A stretch of 64,000 nucleotides of DNA, from assembly GCA_027186245.1 (NCBI GenBank), contig CP114482.1:28539209-28603208 (forward strand). Reading direction: 5' to 3'. The position numbers and the translations under genes are program-made. The notes below the pieces were generated by a model. That model saw nothing but the letters and a program-made list of their open reading frames with translations, did no database searches and had not been told where the DNA came from. The stretch comes from Coriaria nepalensis. Taxonomy: Eukaryota; Streptophyta; Magnoliopsida; Cucurbitales; Coriariaceae. This document shows, in pieces, positions 41,674-55,200 of this stretch (its first letter is position 1; every line of letters starts with the position of its first letter).

Positions 41674-44600
41674 ATTAAAGGCAATTATGCGTTTGTTTAG
41701 CCTTAAAATCATGTCATTGAGTCTTCTCTAGTCATTAAATCAATTAAAAGTAATTCGAAAGAATTCTATTTTTTCGCACTTCAAACACGACTTTCGTTCA
41801 GAACTTTCAATTCAATAATTGAAGGCAACTATGCATCTTTTTAGCCTTAAAATCATGTCATTGAGTCTCTTCTAGTCATCGAATCATTTGAAAGCATTTT
41901 GAACAAATTCTATTTTCGCTCTTCAATCGAGAGTTTTGTGCATAACTTGCAATTGATGTATTCAAGCAAATTATCCATTGTTCAGCCCTGAAATCATGTC
42001 ATCGAGTCTCTTCTAGTAATTAAATCATTTCAAAGAAATCTAAATGAAATCTTTTTTCGCACCTCAACCACGGCTTTTGTGCATAACTTGCAATGGATCT
42101 TTTGAAGGCAACTAGGCATTTGTATAGCCTTAAAATCATGTAATTGAATCACATTTAGTTAGTAAATCATTTGTAATCAATTCAAACGAATTCTATTTTC
42201 GCATTTCAAACACGACTTTTGTGCAAAACATGCAATTGATCTATTGAAGGCAATTATGCGTTTGTTTAGCCTTAAAATCATGTCATTGAGTCTTCTCTAG
42301 TCATTAAATCAATTAAAATTAATTCGAAAGAATTCAATTTTTTCGCACTTCAAACACGACTTTCGTTCAGAACTTCCAATTCAACAATTGAAGGCAACTA
42401 TGCATCTTTTTCTCCTTAAAATCATGTCATTGGGTCTTTTCTAGTCATCAAATCATTTAAAAGCATTACGAACAAATTCTATTTTCGCTCTTGAATCGAG
42501 ACTTTTGTGCATAACTTGCAATTAATGTATTCAAGCAAATTATCCATTGTTTAGCCTTGAAATCATGTCATCGAGTATCTTTTAGTAATTAAATCATTTC
42601 AAAGAAATTCGAACGAAATCTTTTTTCGCACTTGAACCAATACTTTCGTGCATAATTTGCAATGGATCTTTTCAAGGCAACTAGGCATTTGTATAGCCTT
42701 AAAATCATGTCATTGAGTCAATTTTAGTCAGTAAATCATTCGAAATCAATTCAAACGAATTCTATTTTCCCATTTCAAACACGACTTTTGTGCAAAACAT
42801 GCAATTGATCTATTGAAAGCAATTATGCGTTTGTTTAGCCTTAAAATCATGTCATTGAGTCTTCTCTAGTCATTAAATCAATTAAAAGTAATTTGAAAGA
42901 ATTCTATTTTCTCGCACTTCAAACACGACTTTCGTTCAGAACCTTCAATTCAATAATTGAAGGCAACTATGCATCTTTTTAGCCTTAAACTCATGTCATT
43001 GAGTCTCTTCTAGTCATCAAATCATTTGAAAGCATTTTGAACAAATTCTTTTTTCGTTCTTCAATCGAGACTTTTGTGCATAACTTGCAATTGATGTATT
43101 CAAGCAAATTATCCATTGTTTAGCCTTGAAATCATGTCATCGAGTCTCTTCTAGTAATTAAATCATTTCAAAGAAATTTAAACGAGATCTTTTTTCGCAC
43201 CTGAACCACGGCTTTTGTGCCTAATTTGCAATGGATATTTTGAAGGCAACTAGGCATTTGTATAGCCTTAAAATCATGTCATTGAGTCACTTTTAGTCAG
43301 TAAATCATTCGAAATTAATTCAAACGAATTCTATTTTCGCATTTCAAACACGACTTTTGTGCAAAACATGCAATTGATCTATTGAAGGCAATTATGCATT
43401 TGTTTGGCCTTAAAATCATGTCATTGAGTCTTCTCTAGTCATTAAATCAATTAAAAGTAATTCGAAAGAATTCTATTTTTTCGCACTTCAAACAGGACTT
43501 TCGTTCAGAACTTTCAATTCAATAATTGAAGGCAACTATGCATCTTTTTAGCCTTAAAATCATGTCATTGAGTCTCTTCTAGTCATCAAATCATTTGAAA
43601 GCTTTGAACAAATTCTATTTTGGCTCTTCAATCGAGACTTTTGTGCATAACTTGCAATTGATGTATTCAAGCAAATTATCCATTGTTTAGACTTGAAATC
43701 ATGTCATCGAGTCTCTTCTAGTAATTAAATCATTTCAAAGAAATTTAAACGTGATCTTTTTTCGCACCTGAACCACGGCTTTTGTGCATAATTTGCAATG
43801 GATCTTTTCAAGCCAACTAGGCATTTGTATAGCCATAAAATCATGTCATTGAGTCACTTTTAGTTAGTAAATCATTCGAAATCAATTCAAACGAATATTA
43901 TTTTCGCATTTCAAACACGACTTTTGTGCAAAACATGCAATTGATCTATTGAAGGCAATTATGCGTTTGTTTAGCCTTAAAATCATGTCATTGAGTCTTC
44001 TCTAGTCATTAAATCAATTTAAAGTAATTCGAAAGAATTCTATTTTTTCGCACTTCAAACAGGACTTTCGTTCAGAACTTTCAATTCAATAATTGAAGGC
44101 AACTATGCATCTTTTTAGCCTTAAAATCATGTCATTGAGTCTCTTCTAGTCATAAAATCATTTGAAAGCATTTTGAACAAATTCTATTTTCGCTCTTCAA
44201 TCGAGACTTTTGTGCATAACTTGCAATTGATGTTTTCAAGCAAATTATCCATTGTTTAGCCTGGAAATCATGTCATTGAGTCTCTTTTAGTAATTAAATC
44301 ATTTCAAAGAAATTCGAACGAAATCTTTTTTCGCACTTGAACCAATACTTTCGTGCATAATTTGCAATGGATCTTTTCAAGCCAACTAGGCATTTGTATA
44401 GCCTTAAAATCATGTCATTGAGTCACTTTTAGTCAGTAAATCATTCGAAATCAATTCAAATGAATTCTATTTTCGCATTTCAAACACGACTTTTGTGCAA
44501 AACATGCAATTGATCTATTGAAGGCAATTATGCGTTTGTTTAGCCTTAAAATCATGTCATTGAGTCTTCTCTAGTCATTAAATCAATTAAAAGTAATTCG

Positions 44601-46221
44601 AAAGAATTCTACTTTTTCGCACTTCAAACACGACTTTCGTTCAGAACTTTCAATTCAATAATTGAAGGCAACTATGCATCTTTTTAGCCTTAAACTCATG
44701 TCATTGAGTCTCTTCTAGTCATCAAATCATTTGAAAGCATTTTGAACAAATTCTATTTTCGCTCTTCAATCGAGACATTTGTGCATAACTTGCAATTGAT
44801 GTATTCAAGCAAATTATCCATTGTTTAGCCTTGAAATCATGTCATCGAGTCTCTTCTAGTAATTAAATCATTTCAAAGAAATTTAAACGAGATCTTTTTT
44901 CGCACCTGAAACACGGCTTTTGTGCATAATTTGCAATGGATCTTTTGAAGGCAACTAGGCATTTGTATAGCCTTAAAATCATGTCATTGAGTCACTTTTA
45001 GTCAGTAAATCATTCGAAATTTATTCAAAGGAATTCTATTTTCGCATTTCAAACACGACTTTTGTGCAAAACATGCAATTGATCTATTGAAGGCAATTAT
45101 GCGTTTGTTTGGCCTTAAAATCATGTCATTGAGTCTTCTCTAGTCATTAAATCAATTAAAAGTAATTCGAAAGAATTCTATTTTTTCGCACTTCAAACAG
45201 GACTTTCGTTCAGAACTTTCAATTCAATAATTGAAGGCAACTATGCATCTTTTTATCCTTAAAATCATGTCATTGAGTCTCTTCTAGTCATCAAATCATT
45301 TGAAAGCTTTGAACAAATTCTATTTTGGCTCTTCAATCGAGACTTTTGTGCATAACTTGCAATTGATTTTTTCAAGCAAATTATCCATTGTTTAGCCTTG
45401 AAATCATGCCATTGAGTCTCTTTTAGTAATTAAATCATTTCAAAGAAATTCGAGCGAAATCTTTTTTCGCACTTGAACCAATACTTTCATGCATAATTTG
45501 CAATGGATCTTTTGAAGGCAACTAGGCATTTGTATAGCCTTAAAATCATGTCATTGAGTCACTTTTAGTCAGTAAATCATTCGAAATCAATTCAAACGAA
45601 TTCTATTTTCCCATTTCAAACACGACTTTTGTGCAAAATATGCAATTGATCTATTGAAGGCAATTATGCGTTTGTTTAGCCTTCAAATCATGTCATTGAG
45701 TCTTCTCTAGTCATTAAATCAATTAAAAGTAATTCGAAAGAATTCTATTTTTTCGCACTTCAAACACGACTTTCGTTCAGAACTTTCAATTCAATAATTG
45801 AAGGCAACTATGCATCTTTTTAGCCTTAAAATCATGTCATTGAGTCTCTTCTAGTAATCGAATCATTTAAAAGCATTTTGAACAAATTCTATTTTCGCTC
45901 TTCAATCGAGACTTTTGTGCATAACTTGCAATTGATGTATTCAAGCAAATTATCCATTGTTTAGCCTTGAAATCATGTCATCGAGTCTCTTTTAGTAATT
46001 AAATCATTTCAAAGAAATTTAAACGAGATCTTTTTTCGCACCTGAACCACGGCTTTTGTGCATAATTTGCAATGGATCTTTTGAAGGCAACTAGGCATTT
46101 GTATAGCCTCAAAATCATGTCACTGAGTCACTTTTAGTCAGTAAATCATTCGAAATTAATTCAAACGAATTCTGTTTTCGCATTTCAAACACGACTTTTG
46201 TGCAAAACATGCAATTGATCT
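41674..46221. repeat. Block 5: mostly type I HORs with a 1,705-bp (three-HOR) repeat
   Basis: Eight HORs start at 41674, 42243, 42812, 43381, 43948, 44517, 45086 and 45653; only 42243 is type II. A marker set of tttggcc in A, aaacaggac, and the 2-bp-deleted B (gctttgaac with ggctcttc) occurs at 43,381 and again at 45,086, giving a 1,705-bp repeat (three HORs minus 2 bp). HOR 42243 shares the unusual tcgagtatctttt C variant with 55,326 far downstream. Several private changes are present, for example ttcagccctg near 41,980 and aaatttattcaaaggaattc near 45,019, so the units are less uniform than their neighbours. Confidence 0.82.
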
Positions 46222-49200
46222 ATTGAAGGCAATTATGCGTTTGTTTGGCCTTAAAATCATGTCATTGAGTCTTCTCTAGTCATTAAATCAATTAAAAGTA
46301 ATTCAAAAGAATTCTATTTTTTCGCACTTCAAACACGACTTTCGTTCAGAACTTCCAATTCAACAATTGAAGGCAACTATGCATCTTTTTCGCCTTAAAA
46401 TCATGTCATTGGGTCTTTTCTAGTCATCAAATCATTTAAAAGCATTACGAACAAATTCTATTTTCGCTCTTCAATCGAGACTTTTGTGCATAACTTGCAA
46501 TTAATGTATTCAAGCAAATTATCCATTGTGTAGCCTTGAAATCATGTCATGGAGTCTCTTTTAGTAATTAAATCATTTCAAAGAAATTCGAACGAAATCT
46601 TTTTTCGCACTTGAACCAATACTTTCATGCATAATTTGCAATGGATCTTTTGAAGGCAACTAGGCATTTGTATAGCCTTAAAATCATGTCATTGAGTCAC
46701 TTTTAGTCAGTAAATCATTCGAAATCAATTCAAACGAATTCTATTTTCCCATTTCAAACACGACTTTTGTGCAAAACATGCAATTGATCTATTGAAGGCA
46801 ATTATGCGTTTGTTTAGCCTTAAAATCATGTCATTGAGTCTTCTCTAGTCATTAAATCAATTCAAAGTAATTCAAAAGAATTCTATTTTTTCGCACTTCA
46901 AACACGACCTTCGTTCAGAACTTCCAATTCAACAATTGAAGGCAACTATGCATCTTTTTCGCCTTAAAATCATGTCATTGAGTCTCTTCTAGTCATCGAA
47001 TCATTTGAAAGCATTTTGAACAAATTCTATTTTCGCTCTTCAATCGAGAGTTTTGTGCATAACTTGCAATTGATGTATTCAAGCAAATTATCCATTGTTT
47101 AGCCTTGAAATCATGTCATCGAGTCTCTTCTAGTAATTAAATCATTTCAAAGAAATCTAAATGAAATCTTTTTCCGCACCTCAACCACAGCTTTTGTGCA
47201 TAACTTGCAATGGATCTTTTGAAGGCAACTAGGCATTTGTATAGCCTTAAAATCATGTCACTGAATCACTTTTAGTCAGTAAATCATTCGTAATCAATTC
47301 AAACGAATTCTATTTTCGCATTTCAAACACGGCTTTTGTGCAAAACATGCAATTGATCTATTGAAGGCAATTATGCGTTTGTTTAGCCTTAAAATCATTT
47401 CATTGAGTCTTCTCTAGTCATTAAATCAATTGAAAGTAATTCGAATGAATTCTATTTTTTCGCACTTCAAACACAACTTTCATTCAGAACTTCCAATTCA
47501 ACCATTGAAGGCAAATATGCGTCTTTTTCGCCTTAAAATCATGTCATTGGGTCTTTTCTAGTCATCAAATCATTTAAAAGCATTACGAACAAATTCTATT
47601 TTCGCTCTTCAATCGAGACTTTTGTGCATAACTTGCAATTAATGTATTCAAGCAAATTATCCATTGTTTAGCCTTGAAATCATGTCATCGAGTCTCTTTT
47701 AGTAATTAAATCATTTCAAAGAAATTTGAACGAAATCTTTTTTCGCACTTGAACCAATACTTTCGTGCATAATTTGCAATGGATCTTTTCAAGGCAACTA
47801 GGCATTTGTATAGCCTTAAAATCATGTCATTGAGTCACTTTTAGTCAGTAAATCATTCGAAATCAATTCAAGCGAATTCTATTTTCGCATTTCAAACACG
47901 ACTTTTGTTCAAAACATGCACTTGATCTACTGAAGGCAATTATGCATTTGTTTAGCCTTAAAATCATGTCATTGAGTCTTCTCTAGTCATTAAATCAATT
48001 AAAAGTAATTCGAAAGAATTCTACTTTTTTGCACTTCAAACACGACTTTCGTCCAGAACTTTCAATTCAATAATTGAAGGCAGCTATGCATCTTTTTAGC
48101 CTTAAAATGATGTCATTGAGTCTCTTCTAGTCATCGAATCATTTGAAAGCATTTTGAAAAAATTCTATTTTCGCTCTTCAATCGAGACTTTTGTGCATAA
48201 CTTGCAATTGATGTATTCAAGCAAATTATCCATTGTTTAGCCTTGAAATCATGTCATCGAGTCGCTTCTAGTAATTAAATCATTTCAAAGAAATTTAAAC
48301 GAAATCTTTTTTCGCACCTCAACCACGGCTTTTGTGCATAACTTGCAATGGATCTTTTGAAGGCAACTAGGCATTTGTATAGCCGCAAAATCATGTCACT
48401 GAGTCACTTTTAGTCAGTAAATCATTCGAAATTAATTCAAACGAATTCTATTTTCGCATTTCAAACACGACTTTTGTGCAAAACATGCAATTGATCTATT
48501 GAAGGCAATTATGCGTTTGTTTGGCCTTAAAATCATGTCATTGAGTCTTCTCTAGTCATTAAATCAATTAAAAGTAATTCAAAAGAATTCTATTTTTTCG
48601 CACTTCAAACACGACTTTCGTTCAGAACTTCCAATTCAACAATTGAAGGCAACTATGCATCTTTTTCGCCTTAAAATCATGTCATTGGGTCTTTTCTAGT
48701 CATCAAATCATTTAAAAGCATTACGAACAAATTCTATTTTCGCTCTTCAATCGAGACTTTTGTGCATAACTTGCAATTAATGTATTCAAGCAAATTATCC
48801 ATTGTGTAGCCTTGAAATCATGTCATGGAGTCTCTTTTAGTAATTAAATCATTTCAAAGAAATTCGAACGAAATCTTTTTTCGCACTTGAACCAATAGTT
48901 TCATGCATAATTTGCAATGGATCTTTTGAAGGCAACTAGGCATTTGTATAGCCTTAAAATCATGTCATTGAGTCACTTTTAGTCAGTAAATCATTCGAAA
49001 TCAATTCAAACGAATTCTATTTTCCCATTTCAAACACGACTTTTGTGCAAAACATGCAATTGATCTATTGAAGGCAATTATGCGTTTGTTTAGCCTTAAA
49101 ATCATGTCATTGAGTCTTCTCTAGTCATTAAATCAATTAAAAGTAATTTGAAAGAATTCTATTTTCTCGCACTTCAAACACGACTTTCGTTCAGAACTTC

Positions 49201-52200
49201 CAATTCAACAATTGAAGGCAACTATGCATCTTTTTCGCCTTAAAATCATGTCATTGAGTCTCTTCTAGTCATCGAATCATTTGAAAGCATTTTGAACAAA
49301 TTCTATTTTCGCTCTTCAATCGAGAGTTTTGTGCATAACTTGCAATTGATGTATTCAAGCAAATTATCCATTGTTTAGCCTTGAAATCATGTCATCGAGT
49401 CTCTTCTAGTAATTAAATCATTTCAAAGAAATCTAAATGAAATCTTTTTCCGCACCTCAACCACAGCTTTTGTGCATAACTTGCAATGGATCTTTTGAAG
49501 GCAACTAGGCATTTGTATAGCCTTAAAATCATGTCATTGAATCACTTTTAGTCAGTAAATCATTCGTAATCAATTCAAACGAATTCTATTTTCGCATTTC
49601 AAACACGGCTTTTGTGCAAAACATGCAATTGATCTATTGAAGGCAATTATGCGTTTGTTTAGCCTTAAAATCATTTCATTGAGTCTTCTCTAGTCATTAA
49701 ATCAATTGAAAGTAATTCGAATGAATTCTATTTTTTCGCACTTCAAACACAACTTTCATTCAGAACTTCCAATTCAACCATTGAAGGCAAATATGCGTCT
49801 TTTTCGCCTTAAAATCATGTCATTGGGTCTTTTCTAGTCATCAAATCATTTAAAAGCATTACGAACAAATTCTATTTTCGCTCTTCAATCGAGACTTTTG
49901 TGCATAACTTGCAATTAATGTATTCAAGCAAATTATCCATTGTTTAGCCTTGAAATCATGTCATCGAGTCTCTTTTAGTAATTAAATCATTTCAAAGAAA
50001 TTTGAACGAAATCTTTTTTCGCACTTGAACCAATACTTTCGTGCATAATTTGCAATGGATCTTTTCAAGGCAACTAGGCATTTGTATAGCCTTAAAATCA
50101 TGTCATTGAGTCACTTTTAGTCAGTAAATCATTCGAAATCAATTCAAGCGAATTCTATTTTCGCATTTCAAACACGACTTTTGTTCAAAACATGCACTTG
50201 ATCTACTGAAGGCAATTATGCATTTGTTTAGCCTTAAAATCATGTCATTGAGTCTTCTCTAGTCATTAAATCAATTAAAAGTAATTCGAAAGAATTCTAC
50301 TTTTTTGCACTTCAAACACGACTTTCGTCCAGAACTTTCAATTCAATAATTGAAGGCAGCTATGCATCTTTTTAGCCTTAAAATGATGTCATTGAGTCTC
50401 TTCTAGTCATCGAATCATTTGAAAGCATTTTGAAAAAATTCTATTTTCGCTCTTCAATCGAGACTTTTGTGCATAACTTGCAATTGATGTATTCAAGCAA
50501 ATTATCCATTGTTTAGCCTTGAAATCATGTCATCGAGTCTCTTCTAGTAATTAAATCATTTCAAAGAAATTTAAACGAAATCTTTTTTCGCACCTCAACC
50601 ACGGCTTTTGTGCATAACTTGCAATGGATCTTTTGAAGGCAACTAGGCATTTGTATAGCCGCAAAATCATGTCACTGAGTCACTTTTAGTCAGTAAATCA
50701 TTCGAAATTAATTCAAACGAATTCTATTTTCGCATTTCAAACACGACTTTTGTGCAAAACATGCAATTGATCTATTGAAGGCAATTATGCGTTTGTTTGG
50801 CCTTAAAATCATGTCATTGAGTCTTCTCTAGTCATTAAATCAATTAAAAGTAATTCAAAAGAATTCTATTTTTTCGCACTTCAAACACGACTTTCGTTCA
50901 GAACTTCCAATTCAACAATTGAAGGCAACTATGCATCTTTTTCGCCTTAAAATCATGTCATTGGGTCTTTTCTAGTCATCAAATCATTTAAAAGCATTAC
51001 GAACAAATTCTATTTTCGCTCTTCAATCGAGACTTTTGTGCATAACTTGCAATTAATGTATTCAAGCAAATTATCCATTGTGTAGCCTTGAAATCATGTC
51101 ATCGAGTCTCTTTTAGTAATTAAATCATTTCAAAGAAATTCGAACGAAATCTTTTTTCGCACTTGAACCAATACTTTCATGCATAATTTGCAATGGATCT
51201 TTTGAAGGCAACTAGGCATTTGTATAGCCTTAAAATCATGTCATTGAGTCACTTTTAGTCAGTAAATCATTCGAAATCAATTCAAACGAATTCTATTTTC
51301 CCATTTCAAACACGACTTTTGTGCAAAACATGCAATTGATCTATTGAAGGCAATTATGCGTTTGTTTAGCCTTAAAATCATGTCATTGAGTCTTCTCTAG
51401 TCATTAAATCAATTCAAAGTAATTCAAAAGAATTCTATTTTTTCGCACTTCAAACACGACTTTCGTTCAGAACTTCCAATTCAACAATTGAAGGCAACTA
51501 TGCATCTTTTTCGCCTTAAAATCATGTCATTGAGTCTCTTCTAGTCATCGAATCATTTGAAAGCATTTTGAACAAATTCTATTTTCGCTCTTCAATCGAG
51601 AGTTTTGTGCATAACTTGCAATTGATGTATTCAAGCAAATTATCCATTGTTTAGCCTTGAAATCATGTCATCGAGTCTCTTCTAGTAATTAAATCATTTC
51701 AAAGAAATCTAAATGAAATCTTTTTCCGCACCTCAACCACAGCTTTTGTGCATAACTTGCAATGGATCTTTTGAAGGCAACTAGGCATTTGTATAGCCTT
51801 AAAATCATGTCATTGAATCACTTTTAGTCAGTAAATCATTCGTAATCAATTCAAACGAATTCTATTTTCGCATTTCAAACACGGCTTTTGTGCAAAACAT
51901 GCAATTGATCTATTGAAGGCAATTATGCGTTTGTTTAGCCTTAAAATCATTTCATTGAGTCTTCTCTAGTCATTAAATCAATTGAAAGTAATTCGAATGA
52001 ATTCTATTTTTTCGCACTTCAAACACAACTTTCATTCAGAACTTCCAATTCAACCATTGAAGGCAAATATGCGTCTTTTTCGCCTTAAAATCATGTCATT
52101 GGGTCTTTTCTAGTCATCAAATCATTTAAAAGCATTACGAACAAATTCTATTTTCGCTCTTCAATCGAGACTTTTGTGCATAACTTGCAATTAATGTATT

Positions 52201-55200
52201 CAAGCAAATTATCCATTGTTTAGCCTTGAAATCATGTCATCGAGTCTCTTTTAGTAATTAAATCATTTCAAAGAAATTTGAACGAAATCTTTTTTCGCAC
52301 TTGAACCAATACTTTCGTGCATAATTTGCAATGGATCTTTTCAAGGCAACTAGGCATTTGTATAGCCTTAAAATCATGTCATTGAGTCACTTTTAGTCAG
52401 TAAATCATTCGAAATCAATTCAAGCGAATTCTATTTTCGCATTTCAAACACGACTTTTGTTCAAAACATGCACTTGATCTACTGAAGGCAATTATGCATT
52501 TGTTTAGCCTTAAAATCATGTCATTGAGTCTTCTCTAGTCATTAAATCAATTAAAAGTAATTCGAAAGAATTCTACTTTTTTGCACTTCAAACACGACTT
52601 TCGTCCAGAACTTTCAATTCAATAATTAAAGGCAGCTATGCATCTTTTTAGCCTTAAAATGATGTCATTGAGTCTCTTCTAGTCATCGAATCATTTGAAA
52701 GCATTTTGAAAAAATTCTATTTTCGCTCTTCAATCGAGACTTTTGTGCATAACTTGCAATTGATGTATTCAAGCAAATTATCCATTGTTTAGCCTTGAAA
52801 TCATGTCATCGAGTCTCTTCTAGTAATTAAATCATTTCAAAGAAATTTAAACGAAATCTTTTTTCGCACCTCAACCACGGCTTTTGTGCATAACTTGCAA
52901 TGGATCTTTTGAAGGCAACTAGGCATTTGTATAGCCGCAAAATCATGTCACTGAGTCACTTTTAGTCAGTAAATCATTCGAAATTAATTCAAACGAATTC
53001 TATTTTCGCATTTCAAACACGACTTTTGTGCAAAACATGCAATTGATCTATTGAAGGCAATTATGCGTTTGTTTGGCCTTAAAATCATGTCATTGAGTCT
53101 TCTCTAGTCATTAAATCAATTAAAAGTAATTCAAAAGAATTCTATTTTTTCGCACTTCAAACACGACTTTCGTTCAGAACTTCCAATTCAACAATTGAAG
53201 GCAACTATGCATCTTTTTCGCCTTAAAATCATGTCATTGGGTCTTTTCTAGTCATCAAATCATTTAAAAGCATTACGAACAAATTCTATTTTCGCTCTTC
53301 AATCGAGACTTTTGTGCATAACTTGCAATTAATGTATTCAAGCAAATTATCCATTGTGTAGCCTTGAAATCATGTCATCGAGTCTCTTTTAGTAATTAAA
53401 TCATTTCAAAGAAATTCGAACGAAATCTTTTTTCGCACTTGAACCAATACTTTCATGCATAATTTGCAATGGATCTTTTGAAGGCAACTAGGCATTTGTA
53501 TAGCCTTAAAATCATGTCATTGAGTCACTTTTAGTCAGTAAATCATTCGAAATCAATTCAAACGAATTCTATTTTCCCATTTCAAACACGACTTTTGTGC
53601 AAAACATGCAATTGATCTATTGAAGGCAATTATGCGTTTGTTTAGCCTTAAAATCATGTCATTGAGTCTTCTCTAGTCATTAAATCAATTCAAAGTAATT
53701 CAAAAGAATTCTATTTTTTCGCACTTCAAACACGACTTTCGTTCAGAACTTCCAATTCAACAATTGAAGGCAACTATGCATCTTTTTCGCCTTAAAATCA
53801 TGTCATTGAGTCTCTTCTAGTCATCGAATCATTTGAAAGCATTTTGAACAAATTCTATTTTCGCTCTTCAATCGAGAGTTTTGTGCATAACTTGCAATTG
53901 ATGTATTCAAGCAAATTATCCATTGTTTAGCCTTGAAATCATGTCATCGAGTCTCTTCTAGTAATTAAATCATTTCAAAGAAATCTAAATGAAATCTTTT
54001 TCCGCACCTCAACCACAGCTTTTGTGCATAACTTGCAATGGATCTTTTGAAGGCAACTAGGCATTTGTATAGCCTTAAAATCATGTCATTGAATCACTTT
54101 TAGTCAGTAAATCATTCGTAATCAATTCAAACGAATTCTATTTTCGCATTTCAAACACGGCTTTTGTGCAAAACATGCAATTGATCTATTGAAGGCAATT
54201 ATGCGTTTGTTTAGCCTTAAAATCATTTCATTGAGTCTTCTCTAGTCATTAAATCAATTGAAAGTAATTCGAATGAATTCTATTTTTTCGCACTTCAAAC
54301 ACAACTTTCATTCAGAACTTCCAATTCAACCATTGAAGGCAAATATGCGTCTTTTTCGCCTTAAAATCATGTCATTGGGTCTTTTCTAGTCATCAAATCA
54401 TTTAAAAGCATTACGAACAAATTCTATTTTCGCTCTTCAATCGAGACTTTTGTGCATAACTTGCAATTAATGTATTCAAGCAAATTATCCATTGTTTAGC
54501 CTTGAAATCATGTCATCGAGTCTCTTTTAGTAATTAAATCATTTCAAAGAAATTTGAACGAAATCTTTTTTCGCACTTGAACCAATACTTTCGTGCATAA
54601 TTTGCAATGGATCTTTTCAAGGCAACTAGGCATTTGTATAGCCTTAAAATCATGTCATTGAGTCACTTTTAGTCAGTAAATCATTCGAAATCAATTCAAG
54701 CGAATTCTATTTTCGCATTTCAAACACGACTTTTGTTCAAAACATGCACTTGATCTACTGAAGGCAATTATGCATTTGTTTAGCCTTAAAATCATGTCAT
54801 TGAGTCTTCTCTAGTCATTAAATCAATTAAAAGTAATTCGAAAGAATTCTACTTTTTTGCACTTCAAACACGACTTTCGTCCAGAACTTTCAATTCAATA
54901 ATTAAAGGCAGCTATGCATCTTTTTAGCCTTAAAATGATGTCATTGAGTCTCTTCTAGTCATCGAATCATTTGAAAGCATTTTGAAAAAATTCTATTTTC
55001 GCTCTTCAATCGAGACTTTTGTGCATAACTTGCAATTGATGTATTCAAGCAAATTATCCATTGTTTAGCCTTGAAATCATGTCATCGAGTCTCTTCTAGT
55101 AATTAAATCATTTCAAAGAAATTTAAACGAAATCTTTTTTCGCACCTCAACCACGGCTTTTGTGCATAACTTGCAATGGATCTTTTGAAGGCAACTAGGC